Origin: Macrothele yani | Taxonomy: Eukaryota > Arthropoda > Arachnida > Araneae > Macrothelidae | Direction: 5' to 3' | Assembly: GCA_039090855.1 (NCBI GenBank) | Contig: CM077005.1 | Location: 72,288,607-72,352,606, forward strand | Length of the DNA stretch: 64,000 nt | Shown here: positions 32,471 to 44,352 of the stretch, one piece after another | Layout of the letters: each line of letters opens with the position of its first letter | Position numbering within the stretch: position 1 is the stretch's first letter | Notes under the pieces: model-generated | What the model was told of the DNA's origin: nothing | What the model saw: only the letters and a program-made list of their open reading frames with translations | Databases searched by the model: none | Translations under genes and position numbers: made by a program

Positions 32471-34527
32471 TATCCTGCTGCAATTGCAGCTGTTAACAGA
32501 TTAAAAAATAATTCACTACTTCCCACTTCCATTAACTTCAAAATTGTTTAACCCATCAGGACCTAGAGTCCCAGAATTATTTGGAAAACTAAAGTTACAT
32601 ATGACTGGACACCCCCTTAGATTATTAGTTGCTGCTCAACATAGCATCCCACACGCCCACTGGAAAAAGCCTTAGCTCAATATTTTTGACCTCTCATTAA
32701 TAACTCAACTTTTTCTGTTACCAATTCCATTCAAGTACTGGATCAAATTAAATCAATTTCTCCAATTACACAACCCTTTACCATGCTTTCCTTAGATGTT
32801 GTATCTCTGTTCCCGAGTGTTCCAGTACAACAGGTACATGACATCATAAAATCCTCTCCTTTGACATTGGGCACCCCATTTCCTGGGGTGGAAGCTGTAT
32901 TACAAGCACTATCTCAAGTTTACAAGAAATCTTACTTTAAGTTCGATGAGATAATATATCAGCAATGTGAAAGGGCACCAATGGGATCTCCTCTTTCCCC
33001 AACCATTGCAGAAATCTGCATGCAAGAATCGGAAAACAAAGTTCTTCAGTCAACTAGTTACAAACCTATATTATATCTCAGATATGTAGATGATATTTTG
33101 GTACTCTGGAAACCATTCCTTTGGAATACCTATCAACATTTGTATCTGAGTTATCAAATGTATTTAACACTAAAGTTTACTGCAGAATATGAAAGTAATT
33201 ATAATTTACCATTTCTAGATATCATGCTCACTAGAAACCCATCTAAATCAAACTATTAATCATTCAGTATATAGAAAACCGGAATCAGATACGATACTAA
33301 TACCTTGGGCATCAGCACACCCATGGAGCTACAAGGAATCATCGACATCTTTTCTTATAAGAAGAGCTTTCACTCATTTGTCCAACACAGCTCTTCAAAA
33401 GCAAGAAATGGATACCATTTATAATATCACCCGTAATCATGGATATCCAGATGAAACCATACATAGGATAGTAGCCAAGATTAAAAGGAACAGGACTACA
33501 ACATTAATATCTATATATGAACCGCAACAAAGAAAATACATTGATTCTCTTCCCTTTGTACCGAAATTGTGCTATTCCATGAAAACGATATGTCATAAAC
33601 ATGATTTTGATATTTGAATAAACACAAACAACATTAGGTCCTTACTTCTGAAAGACAGAGGAGACCTTGTGCCTTTTGATATGAAACATGGTGTATATAT
33701 TATTCCTCTTAACAGCATAGAAGAAATTGAACAACAAAAAGTGTACATAGGCTCAACTTTTCGTTCAATATCCGATAGTTTAAAATAACATAAATATGAT
33801 GTTAAAAATAGATACAACCACAGCTTTAGCACGACTTGAAAACCAAGGTTATGCTTCAGTACATAATTTTAATTTCAACGCTTTAATAAAACAGACTTTG
33901 TTTACATAACCCTGAAAATATTAGCTTGCTTCCATTGGTTGAGAATTTGAAAAATGCTGCAATCCTCAGACTGTACGTGCCTTATCTCAGCAACTTTGCT
34001 GGAGCCTACTGTAGACCATAAATCCCTGGTATAGAATTACCTTCCTACCTGGGATGAGATCAAAATTCTCAACACACCCAAATCTAGATCAACTTTAAGA
34101 TTTATTGAGAGTTTGTATATTAGGAAATACGGGAATACAGCATGTAATGATAATTTACCAGAATTTATACCTATACCGTGGAAAACATACTTGGGTTTGA
34201 CGGGTTAGGTATTAATAAATCAATAGACTTAACCTATTACTATTATGTTTGACCAGTGACAAATGTTGTCCCACTCTCAATTGTTTAAGCCCATTTCATA
34301 CTAGTTACGTTATTACGACTGTGTGTCTTATATAAATATCACAGTGCTTGTCACGTTCGTTTGGTGAATTTTAACAGCATCTAAAGATGGTACCCACTTT
34401 GGGTACCGAAAGATCTCATGTGTGTACATATTTTATTATATTATCTTTTTAAAAGTATATATTAAATATTTTAACATTGGAGTTAAAATAGTTATTGTGT
34501 CATTTCGGTAATTTTTCATTTATGTAG
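32470..34527 (+). pseudogene. Penelope-like reverse transcriptase with GIY-YIG remnant, plus copy
   Basis: From about 32530 the frames give PRVPELFGKLKLHMTGHPLR (RT motif 1). An open frame at 32783-33259 then has SLDVVSLFPSVP, APMGSPLSPTIAEI (motif with the conserved glycine) and the catalytic YVDDILVLW at about 33083. NLPFLDIMLTRNP closes the RT. Further frames continue at 33260-33617 (RAFTHLSNTALQKQEMD). At about 33650-33790 KHGVYIIPL and KVYIGSTFRSI form a GIY-YIG endonuclease motif, followed by a stop. RT plus C-terminal GIY-YIG defines Penelope-like elements. The 5' part is truncated and frameshifts and stops are present. The 3' end (ggtacccactttgggtacc, gtcatttcggtaatttttc) is the inverse of the sequence at 31199-31340. 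Confidence 0.9.
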
Positions 34528-34546
34528 TTATCGGCAAGAGTTAAAT

Positions 34547-34945
34547 TCACAGTGAGTTTACAAAATGGCTTGTGACACTGCTACACACCTGCAAGCACGA
34601 TGCAGCATGTTCCCTGGCATACTCCTGCCAAGCACAATGTAGCATGTCCCTCATTTGCTCAAATGTGGCATGGGGATTTTCTTCGCCCCAAATGAGAACA
34701 ATATGCTTGTTGATTTTGCCAACCGTATGAAATGTGGTTTCCTCACTGAAAACGACGATTTTCAAACTCGTCTTTTTCAAGTTTCTCTGACACAGAATTG
34801 CTTACGCTTTTGCTTGTAGGGTGTCATTCGAAAAGCGTTCCCTTGCGACACGCCAAACTGTCATTGGAGGAATCTGGGTTTCCAGACTTGCTCTTCTTAT
34901 GGATTTCCTGGGGCTTCGCAGAAATGCTTCCCGAACCTGCACGAC
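34547..34945 (-). pseudogene. Long-TIR element transposase fragments
   Basis: Minus-strand frames give an HTH-like N-terminal piece, REAFLRSPRKSIRRASLETQ followed by IPPMTVWRVARERF (about 34940-34840). This is joined, after a large deletion, to a catalytic-domain piece, VVFSEETTFHTVGKINKH then ENPHATFEQ (about 34770-34660). Related IS630/Tc1/mariner-superfamily transposases read FSDEATFH here, so the first catalytic aspartate (SDE) is changed to glutamate (SEE). The last part, DMLHCAWQEY, resembles the C-terminus. A copy of that C-terminal sequence also occurs in opposite orientation at 34977-35078 (DMVHCVWQKLDYRLNMCCVT), showing internal rearrangement. Confidence 0.75.
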
Positions 34946-35299
34946 CATCTCGTCCGCTACTGAGCACATCAAGGATATGGTGCATTGTGTTTGGCAGAAG
35001 CTGGACTACCGACTTAACATGTGCTGTGTCACAGGCGGCATATTGAAAACTTGTGAAATTGTTCATGAAACCACATAACTTTGAATTTTTCATTCAAATT
35101 TTGACAAATAAATTTTATTTTGCTCAACACTAAGCCCGTTTAGTTTCATTTGCCTAGACGATTTAGTTACTCAGATATTTACATCTCAAATGATATCAAA
35201 CTTTTCTGAAACACCCTGTATTTTACATGTTCAAAAAATTACATCGTGTCTTTTTCCCAAAGAGATTAAGAGCGACGTACATCACAAATTGTGGTGCCT

Positions 35300-36600
35300 T
35301 CGCGCAGTTGTTTTACGTAGACAAATTCAGAATGCTAAAAAAAACAAAAAGAAAAGAAAAAGAAAGCTGTCAAATCTAGCTGCTGTTCTATAAAGCAGAA
35401 GTGAATGCCTCCCCAATCTCAGGATAACAAGTTGATAAGTGCCTGTAGGATTCAGTCAGGGCTGAATACAGGGGCGTATATTGAATTTTTTTCGGGGAAG
35501 CGGAGGTTCTTTGACAAAAAATGGAAGTTTTTGCAATTCACCAGAACAAAATAAAAGTTAATGAAAAAATTTAAAGCATTTTTTCTAATGTAAGAAACAT
35601 TCAAAAATATTATTTTACATGTTCAAAACATTACATAGTGTCTTCTTCTCAAGGCCCCAAAGAGATTAAGAGCGACGTACGCCACAACCAAGAAAAGTAA
35701 AGCAAGTATATACCTGGCTTGCACAGAAAAGTAAAACACTGTATCACATTTGATAGTACAACACATGCTTAGAATACTGTACCCACCCCAGTCAAAGGAA
35801 ATCTTTAACAATACAACGCACTATATTGATTTTCCCGTGGCAAAGCTATTTGACCAGCAATAAGTGGTTTGTTATGAGATAAGCCTATTCAAAATTCAGC
35901 GAACTAACGCTGTTCCCAAACGTAACGATTAAAACTAGGCTTTATTTCAAATCGCATGCTTTTGGTTGGGCCATTTTGGTTTGCTACTAACATACATGTA
36001 CACAGTTCGTGAGCCTAATAACAAACATGAGTAACCGATGTCGTTATTTTTATTATTATAATAAACGTAATTTTAAAAAGTATCTACTCACGTTTTCTTC
36101 GCACATACAGCAAAGTGTGTGGTGTAGGATTCCGCCATTATTCACAGACGAATGTCTGGCTCATTTGGAAACGGTCACGATGGCGGTCATTGCCAGTGTG
36201 TAGCTAGAAATTTCTCAAGAGGGGAGGGGGTTCCATTGGTGAAAGCCTCGTATACACGTATATATCGCTTTAAATTCGTGCTCAGTCTCCCCTCAAGGGA
36301 GGGCTTCTAACCCAGATCCCTCCATCTGGCTACGCAACTGTTAGTTGCTAATTGCTATTCTCCGGCTATCTCCGCCATTGCAAATGATTTCCAGCCGTGC
36401 TATTGGTTGAGAGGTTGAACCATGGTTGAACCAAATCACTGAAAAAAACACTGTTGCTGCAGGTTCCACCCAACTTTGGTTTAAGTGTCTGCTTCCTTAA
36501 TTTTGAAATAACCAATTTTTGATGAAACTCATTCAATTAAACCATATTATGGGGAAACGTTGAACTGAAATTTTTAACAGTTATAATAGGAAGGAGATTA
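35300..36600. other. Repeat-derived interval, no gene seen
   Basis: Contains the ~110-bp repeat copy at 35600-35690 and, at 36410-36590, sequence related to the aattatggttcaacc repeat at 13.9-14.2 kb. That stretch ends gaaatttttaacagt, which resembles the inverse of actgttaaaaatttgg at 13876. Nothing coding was recognised. Confidence 0.5.
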
Positions 36601-36604
36601 ATAT

Positions 36605-38635
36605 TGAGTTGATCACCATTTAGCTGCTGTCACATCCTCCACTCTGGTCGCAAGGCTTTTCACTAGATTTCGGAACGTTGTGGTGGAAATTGAGACGCAA
36701 GAGCAGTTTAGTCAGGTCGGTCACTGGTATCAGCCGGTTCTGCCTGGCACGCAGTCGGCTTTCCAGTTCATTCCAAAATGTGTTCCATGGGGTTGAGATC
36801 AGAGCTCTATGCAGCCGCTCACGTTCTTCCACACCCATTTCATCACATCATTTCTGCAAGGACCTCTTTTTGTGGAAGGGACATTGCTCTATTGGTAAAA
36901 TAACGGAATGTTCTGATTCGAAGTGATTTGAAATGGAATATGCATATTGACAACCTGACTAATATAATATCTAGAAACATTGGGGTAGTTAGTAAGATTA
37001 TGATAAATTTGTCCCCTAAAATAATGATACCTTTATACTACACACTAATACAAACATATATAAATTACTGTATACTGACATGGGAGCAAACAACACAACA
37101 TAACTTAAAAAAAATACAGGTATTACAGAATAGATACATAAGATTAATAGACCTAAAACTCTTAATAATTCTGTACTTAATTTTATCTTTAGGTAAGACG
37201 TAAATCCCAATACATATCATTTACTTACAATAAAACAGTTATTTGACTATAATCTTGGTAAAATAATGTTCAGAAGAATTAAAAATGATTTATACCATGA
37301 CTTAATATCATTAAATATTTGTACTCATAGTTATGAAACCAGGAATCGATCAACACTCATACCTAATTTTCCCTCGGACAGAAACAAATAAAATGAATAT
37401 TAATTATTCGGGTCCAAAACTTTGGAACTCTTTGCCTTGTGACATAACATCTATTAACAATTTTGACCTATTTAAAAAAAAATTTAAGCACCACCTTATT
37501 AACTAGTCTCTCAATTAGTGCTGAGTTGACCTGATCTGATCGCTGGATCGATTTCACGGTTTATGGATTGACCTTGTATCTATATACACTTATGTATTTA
37601 TTTAATCTTTCAGTTATATTCAATATGCCTTTGACTTGTCTCTTGTATTGCTCTTTGTTGTTCGTATATTTTTTTTAGTACTAGGTGTGGGAGGGCTATG
37701 TCAGGCCTTACGGCCTTTTCCCTCCTCCTCCTGGTTGCTACATTTTTTGTAATTGATTATATTGTTTGTATTTTGAACTGTAATATGAAGCAACTGAAAA
37801 ATGAATAAATGAAGTGAAATGAATGAAACAGTTGTCCTAATTTTGGGAGCGCAGAATTGTCGAAAGTGTCATTACAGGAAGCAGAATTAAAATTTCTGGG
37901 CACTGGAACTAGAGGTCTATCCCGAAATATGAAAAAGAGTCCCAGAGCATGATGTCTCCTCTAGAAAAATTCACAGTTGGCACAATACAGTCGGGCAGGT
38001 AGCGTTCACCTTGCATCCTCCACATCCGAACACCATCGGACTGGAAGATGGTTATGCGTGATTCAACAGTCCAGAGAACGCGTTTTCACTGCTCCAGATT
38101 TTACTAGTGGGACTTTACACCACGCCAACCGACGCTTGGCATTGGTATTTAGGCTTGTGTGTGGCTCCTTGACCATGAAAACCCATTCCCATTATGGTGC
38201 TGGAGTTACTTTCCCTAGGCATTTTAGAAAATGGTTCTGAGTGTTTCAACCGAGGACAGGCGATTTTGTCGTAACATCGGCTTCAGCACCCGCGGGTACC
38301 GCTTAGTCATTTTTCGTGGTCTACCAGGTCGTGATTACGCTGTTATTTTCCTTAGGTGTATCCACCTCACAAGCATATTATTTAGAGCTGATAGAGGAAG
38401 CTGCATCAGGGCAAACATTTCTCGAACTGATTTGTCACTAAGATGGGATCCTATGTCCGAGCTACATTGAAAGTCATTGAGCTCTGCCGAATGTCCCATT
38501 CTATTGTTAATGCTTGTCTATAATTTTTTGACAGTCTACGTGCTTCTTTTTTTATCCGTATGGACTATGGCTCTGACGTATATGGGGAAATCCACTAGTC
38601 AAAATGGGTGTCCGGATACTTTTAGTCATATAGTG
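36605..38635 (-). pseudogene. Tc1-like transposase pseudogene, split by a LINE
   Basis: The terminus at about 38606-38635 is atacttttagtcatatagtg (inverse cactatatgac). Minus-strand frames give the N-terminal FQCSSDIGSHLSDKSVREMF (about 38470), then HTH2 remnants. WRMQGERYLPDCIVPTVNF lies at about 38010-37960, with the first catalytic region just before it badly decayed. GLGPLVPV-like remnants follow at about 37900. The sequence is interrupted by a CR1/L2-type LINE at about 36925-37830. It resumes with KRSLQKW-like sequence and the C-terminal ELESRLRARQNRLIPVTDL at about 36770-36700. Catalytic motifs are not intact. Confidence 0.8.
36925..37830 (+). pseudogene. 5'-truncated LINE 3' end (CR1/L2-like RT C-terminus)
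   Basis: The open frame from about 36928 reads MHIDNLTNIISRNIGVVSKI, then LSPKIMIPLYYTLIQTYINY and CILTWEQT, with LQNRYIRLI near 37130. After a frameshift, frames near 37215-37500 give NLGKIMFRRIKNDL, SGPKLWNSLPCDI and KKKFKHHLIN, then a stop. This is the region downstream of the reverse transcriptase fingers and palm in CR1/L2-type non-LTR elements (typical HIDxIxxKISKxIGIL... YPYLxYCxxVW). A 3' untranslated segment of ~330 bp ends in a short aaatgaatga-type tail near 37830. It is inserted in a Tc1-like pseudogene. Exact target duplication was not settled. Confidence 0.8.
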
Positions 38636-38694
38636 TGCGTGAAGAATCTTGTTTCTGCAGGCCGTCTTCTGATAACACAGACATAAATACACTG

Positions 38695-39835
38695 ATGGAC
38701 AAAAGCTAAGTTACAAACACAAAAGTTAAAGCACCAACACAACGAATGGATTGAAATTAACGAAATGTAAAAAGAACACATGCAAAAAAGCTGTGCCAAG
38801 AGAACAGTGAGTGCGCAGTCATATGCAAAACACTACGGATATAAGATACGCTATAAAAGACAGAGCAGATATGGCTATTTTCGTTCCCTGCGTGGCACAC
38901 TGCAAAACTCGTCAACCTGCAAGAGGCGATAGAAAACATCGAGGTGAACACCCGGAGTTGCTTAGAGGATTAAGAAAGCTAGATAGTGGTAGGTAGGTTG
39001 TTTGTGATACACACCAAAGTTGGGTAGCCAAACCGAACAATTGCTTTCAGACGGTCATCAACTGGATCTAGTGAGAATAGCAAGAATACGGAAATATCTC
39101 CGTACAACCTTTATCATAATCCTATTGAGCCTGTCTTCAGGCTTGTCAGGGGTCGCAAAGCGCAGAAGAACCAAAATCGTGTCTAAACAGTCAAAAGGTA
39201 TAAGAAGATGACAGCCAGACAATTCGCTGTCGTGTTTTCTTGTGCATCAGGCTCGATGGTGTCAATGAGAACTATGTACAGGCGGGTTCGTGAGAGAAGT
39301 TTGTATGCTGGGAAGGACATGGTTGACCATCCCCACAAGCCTTCTGAAAGAAGAGTTCTTGAGACTTGATACAGGACGCACCACACCTGAACTGAATAAC
39401 AGAGGACGCTTGCGCTCTTCGCAGATGAATGCCGTTTCAGTCTGACAGAGGATTTACCACGTTTGCTCATCTGGAAATAACGTGAAGCACACAACTATTT
39501 CTGTAAAGTTCCAACACGAGACCACTGTGGAGGAGGACATTTTCTGGTATGGGGAGGTAAAATGCTGGTTGGGCGTACAGCACACAATGTTTGAGGATGG
39601 TACGGTTAAGAAATTCCCTGAGCAGAGATTTCCATGGAGTTGTAGGCCCTGACTAAATTTTTATGGGCGACATAGAATCTGATAGTCGAAGATCACGCTC
39701 AGAGAGAAGATATTTACAAGTGGAGTGGCCTCCTACGTCTCTGGATCAAAATCCTATTGAGCATCACTTTAACAATCTGGTATTGCTGTTCCGGAGCCCC
39801 TTTGCAGAAACTTCCTAGGGCTGTATTCTGAGGTA
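38695..39835 (+). pseudogene. Tc1-like DD34E transposase pseudogene
   Basis: An end-like motif, cactgatggacaaaagctaa, lies at 38690-38709. Plus-strand frames give MTARQFAVVFSCASGSMVSM near 39208, an HTH region. The first catalytic block, LALFADECRFSLTEDLPR, is near 39415 (relatives: LFTDESRFSL; the aspartate remains). Next come GGGHFLVWGGKMLVGRT at 39530-39580 and the third block, SLDQNPIEHHFNNL, near 39735-39775. The region between is decayed and the second block is not recognisable. Multiple stops. Confidence 0.7.
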
Positions 39836-40369
39836 CTGGAATAAGGGTTCCTATTGCTGTTCAACCTCAATCATTATCTTGTCGCTAGCATGAGTGATCA
39901 TTATGCAACATGCTTGGCAGTCAGGATTGATCATATTCTTGGTCACCATTGAAACAACTCATTTATTCTATCAAGAATGAGGAACAATTTTGATGCATTA
40001 GTATTTTTCCTCGCCATCTATTGCTATGCGTAAGTTCTCCGCATGGTCTGATACTTCTCTCGCCTGAATGGCATCAGTCTATCAAGTCGTTATGGCGTTA
40101 CGTCAACTTCAATACTGCTCAAGATATAAAATGCCGCACTAGGAAGTATTTATCGGAACACCATGAAAATTGGTGAGCATGTGGCGACATTGGGGTTGCT
40201 TGCAGTTGCGAATATATCACATGATAGGCTATGGAGGTGAAAAGGTAAAACGGCTCGGCGTAGCTAAGTTTGGGTGTCCTCACCTGTTTGTGTGAGCCAT
40301 TGTATCGCAGTGATCTAGGTGGAGAAAACATATGTAAAGTGTCAGAATGCCTTGGCGATATCACCTGGA

Positions 40370-41205
40370 ACCCTACCATCACACCGAAACCTTTGTCAGA
40401 GGCTTCATCATAGGGCTCCATACGGTTGGTTCGTTCATGTATCGCATCGCGGAGGACTCATATCAGATACAACTACTTCCGGAACTATTCAAAGGAAGTC
40501 AACGTGCGTCGCAATAGTGGATCTGATGCCCGCAAGTGGACGTCCGACTCCTCGATCGCCGTATTCGACAGCAAACCGTAGCAGCTCCACACTCCACAGA
40601 GGACTACATTAAACTATGTGCCTAGGCAGCTGTGGCCATCCCCGTGTCGACATGGACTGCATTTCGCAGACTTGCTGATGCGGGTTTTCATTCTCGTCAG
40701 CCATTGCGACGACGGTCACTCACCGCAGTATATCATCGCGCAAGGGTACAGTTGTGCCATACTACTCATGGAGGCGGGACGAATACAACCATGTTGCATT
40801 CAGCGACGACTCTCGTTTCTGACTTAGCGCCTGTGATCGCCATGATAGTCTAGATACAACTTGGTCTGACTTTGTTGCCATCCGTGAGTGCCACACTCCT
40901 ACACATCCTGGTGTCATGGTTCGGGACGATATCAGTTTCATCAGCAGCGTACCGCTCGTATTTACACTGGGTACAACGAGAGCACGAAGATATTTCGATG
41001 AGGTACTGCAGTCCGTTATGTTGTCATAGCTTTGTGCTACTTCTGATTCCCAGTTTCAACAAGAAAATGACCTCCGGGGCGCTATAGCATCAGCAGACAA
41101 TGCCTACAAAGTGGACTGGTGTTGCCATGGCCAGCGCGGAGAGTTCTCTAAAATAGAAAACGTATGGGACGTCATTAGCGAACGACATAGCACCTCTGCT
41201 CAATC
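40370..41205 (+). pseudogene. Tc1-like transposase pseudogene, abutting the 41.2-kb element
   Basis: Plus frames give RGFIIGLHTVGSFMYRIAED near 40395 (relatives: RGRIIGLREGGWSFRRIA), VAAPHSTEDYIKLCA near 40580 and RLADAGFHSRQPLRRRSLTA near 40665. VMVRDDISF near 40915 and a third-block remnant, KIENVWDVISER, near 41150 follow. The first two catalytic aspartates are not readable. The C-terminal ~40 residues are missing, because the next Tc1-like element begins at 41236. Confidence 0.65.
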
Positions 41206-41235
41206 CTCTCGCAGTGCCGAATAATTGTTGACATA

Positions 41236-42540
41236 CACTGACGGCCACCCAAAATGCAACACCAAGAAGGAAGCATCCGATTGGCCTGAAATTCGCAGCA
41301 TGCCTCGCCCGCGAGAGGACATGCAAACGATTAGCATTGCAGGGCATATGCAAATCATGTGCGCCCGGAACGCCACCGAGAAGCACTATAAGAAGGGTGC
41401 ACAGAAGGCGGGGTGTAAGTAGTGGAAATGTGTTGTGCTGCCGGACCTGTGCGTGGAAAGCTTCCTGATGCCTCGTCGCAGAATACGGCAGTCATTCCAG
41501 CACGTTTCGGAGTTCGACAGAGGACGAATAGTAGCTTATCGCGACAGAGGGTTAACCTTACTAAGACATCGGCGCCCGTGTGGGACGTCATCCAGCCACA
41601 GTGAGGCGAGTATGGTTTCGGTGGGTGCAGAGGAACGGACGGACCGACTTGAGCGATTGCCGCAGCCATGGCTCACCACCGAACAAGAGAATCGGTATGT
41701 AGTGCGGCGGACATTGACGGCTCGCACTGCCATATCACGAACGTTAGCGCAGGAATTAGGGTGTGTTGCGTAACAACATGTGTCAGCACGTACCGTTCGA
41801 TGTCGTCTGCATGAACGGGGACTTATCGCACGGCGCCCATTGCTCCGATTACCATTGACGTTACACCACCGGCGAGTGCGGCGGCAGTGGGCCATTGAAC
41901 GCCGCACCTGGACTACGGAATGGCACGACATTGTCTTCTTCGACGAATCCCGCTTCTGCCTGCAGCACCACGATGGTCGGATACGCAAGTGGCGGCACCG
42001 CGACGAGAGACTGTATGACGCCTGCATTATGCATCGCCATACCGGTCCGTCGCCTAGCGCTATGGTTTGAGGCGCAATTGGATATGACACTCGCACCCCT
42101 CTGGTACGCATCGCCGGTACACTCAACAGCCACCGCTACATCTCCGACGTTTTGGAGCCTGTAGTCCGCCCTTACCTGCAGGACCTGCCAGAGGCCACGT
42201 TTCAACAGGACAATGCGCGCCCGCACGTGGCACGCATCGTGCAACAATTCTTCACGGCCCACCAGGTGTCACTGCTGCCGTGCGCCGCCTGTTCTCCCGA
42301 TATGTCGCCCATCGAACACGTCTGGTCACTGATCGGCAACCAAGTGGCCCGGCAAGTACCACCCGCGGCAACGCCTGATGAACTGTGGCAACGTGTGGAA
42401 GCAGCCTGGACCGACATACCCCAAGCCCACATCCAAAGCCTCTTTCGTTTGATGCCGCGGCGTGTAGCAGCCGTTATTACCAGCCATGGGAGCCACACGA
42501 AGTGTCCTGCTTGGTGTTGCATTTTGAGTGGCCAGCAGTG
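41236..42540 (+). mobile_element. Tc1-like element with both ends
   Basis: 31-bp terminal inverted repeats (cactgacggccacccaaaat on the left; gccagcagtg at the right end) match at 28 of 31 positions. TA flanks both ends (41234-41235, 42541-42542). Length 1305 bp. GC content is clearly higher than in surrounding sequence, probably reflecting the coding region of a once-active element. Confidence 0.9.
41469..42540 (+). pseudogene. Tc1-like DD34E transposase, near-complete pseudogene
   Basis: The start at 41469 gives MPRRRIRQSFQHVSEFDRGR (N-terminal HTH). Three long stretches lie in one frame, broken only by a TAA at 41771 and a TGA at 42068 that replaces a tryptophan of the VWGAI motif. Between about 41550 and 41645 the family sequence (GARVGRHPATVRRVWFRWVQ) is read in another frame, so two compensating indels flank that segment. 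Catalytic blocks: IVFFDESRFCLQHHDGR (about 41930), FQQDNARPHVAR (about 42200) and SPDMSPIEHVWSLIG (about 42295). The acids D, D and E are all kept. The usual C-terminal MPRRVAAVI is followed by extra sequence running into the right terminal repeat. Confidence 0.9.
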
Positions 42541-42544
42541 TAGA

Positions 42545-43275
42545 TCAACGCACATGGTCAGCGAGATCCCAGGACATCATTTAGGAGACTTTTCCACTTG
42601 ATGCCAGGCCGTAATGCCGAATGTGTAGCCCAGCATGAAGGTCATACGACCTACTGATTCAGGCCACATTATATCATCTTCTTTCCAATCGTATTCATAC
42701 AGTCCCACAGCAATTAAATAACTTCTTTCTACCTTTCTCTCTATGTACATATAGTATAATAAGTTTCGTCTCATTTCGTGCATTCCTTCAGTGGCATTGT
42801 CGAGCAGTGTATGTTTATTCCTAAACTTTTTTCCATTTGTGTATGTACCTACTGGTTACTAGTCAATAGTGTTGAAAGCCATTAGTCCCAAACCGCAGTC
42901 ACCATTTACCAATATAGCTAGATACGAAAATCACTTAAAGTGCAATACGGTGTGAAAAGAATTTTAGAACGTAAAGCTATTCGACACGCTCGTCTCTAAA
43001 TATGGTGCTTTTAAGCTCAAAAACTCCGACTGCATTTCAGTAACTCTCGCCATATTTCGCCCATAAGGCCATCAGATCGATATTCTCGGCATTCGTGTGA
43101 TTGAACTCCTTTAGGAAGAAAGTGTAGTTCTCTATGTGATAAGAGTTACGTGTAGAGCTATCATCACATGGGAAGGAAGCGTTGGGTGGGTATTCTACAT
43201 TACAAAGTCTCCTTCTCGAGCGAGTATGAGACACCATACCCCAAAACTTTAATACAGATAACTGATGTGGATTAA
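42545..43275. other. Interval without recognised gene
   Basis: AT-rich. Open frames are short and motif-free. No repeat family from elsewhere in the window was recognised here. Confidence 0.4.
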
Positions 43276-43278
43276 GAA

Positions 43279-43513
43279 CATCAAACAGAAGTCATCGCTC
43301 TTTCCACGTTCATAAGTGAGTCACGGAAAAATTCCCATTGGCCGCCACCGAGAAACATGCTACCACTGCACCACGGGGAGGTCTCTGTGGTGCAGTGGTA
43401 GCATGTCCGGCGCGTAACTGGAAGACCATGGTTTAGTTTCCCGTTGTCGGCCAATGGGAATTTTTCTGTGACTCACTTATGAATGCGGAAAGAGCGATGA
43501 CTTCTGTTTGATG
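43279..43513. mobile_element. Fold-back element with tRNA-like arms (copy 2)
   Basis: The ends read catcaaacagaagtcatcgc and its inverse, and ~70-bp arms match with 3-4 differences. The right arm holds a tRNA-like segment on the plus strand: A-box-like tggtgcagtggtagcatg and B-box-like ggtttagtttcc. The left arm repeats gtggtgcagtggtagcatg on the minus strand but lacks the B box. Subterminal atcgctctttccacgtt is shared with the element at 5635-5969, marking one family. The flanks have aaaacttt on both sides (43241-43248 and 43518-43525). Confidence 0.75.
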
Positions 43514-44352
43514 CCCAAAAACTTTGTTGTGAACAACTACGATAGGTAACAACGTCGTCTGAGACGTGTAAGGAATCTCCCGGCTAGTTCAAAATTGCGG
43601 TGACTTTATACAGGGTGATTCAGAACTCATGGAACAAACTTTAAGGGGTGGTAGAGCACACTGCAACAAACATTTTCTGCATAGGAATGTATGGGCGCAA
43701 ATAACGCGTTGAGGAACAAACACAAGAAATAGACATGAAAGGAAGCATAAATTGTTTACTTACAGCATCGTTAACAAGTGCGTCTTAACAGCAATGTTTA
43801 CAATGATTGCTCAAAATTTCCTCCACCAACAGTAATACATGCGTATTAGCGTCAACGAAGTGATTGGCGTACAGTTTCAAAGATGCCAGGTATTTCTCGC
43901 ACACCTGCAGCCGCAACGGATGTTCGAGCGACCAGGTCCTCAACAGAGTCAACTGGAGTCTCGTGAACGAGGGCCTTCAGATGTTCCCATTAGAGGTAAT
44001 AGAGGCTCCATAAATCAGGCAATCGGGGTGGCCAACGGACTGGTTCACCACGGCCAATCCATTGCGCCACAAAAGTAGCATCCAGGTAATTGCGCACATT
44101 AATGCTGAAATGGGCTAGCGCCCATCATGCTGAAACCACCGTCCTTGTTGGACGGACAGTGGTATATCTTAAAGGAATTCTGGTAAAACCTCTTCCAGAT
44201 AAATACGATACCATCTGTCATAGAGTCGCGTTGGTAGTAGATATGAGCCAAGCAGGATGTCGTTCATAATACCCTGTAACGTACCAGGAGATGTGACGTA
44301 CCTGCCAGAAGGACGCACACGACATAAAGGCAGATAGGAATCAGAATAAAAC

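Larger units (their letters stand above)
31026..35218. mobile_element. Long-TIR Tc1/mariner-superfamily element, host of a Penelope-like insertion
   Basis: The left end cagggtgtttcagaaaattt (31026) and right end (inverse, ttctgaaacaccctg, to 35218) are bounded by TA. Homology of the arms extends ~170 bp (31026-31195 versus 35050-35218). Most of the interior, about 31199-34527, is a Penelope-like insertion. The remainder holds pieces of a minus-strand transposase. An outside repeat copy at 35.6 kb supports insertion at TA. A second member with the same ends (cagggtgattcagaa) is at 43611-45067. Confidence 0.85.
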
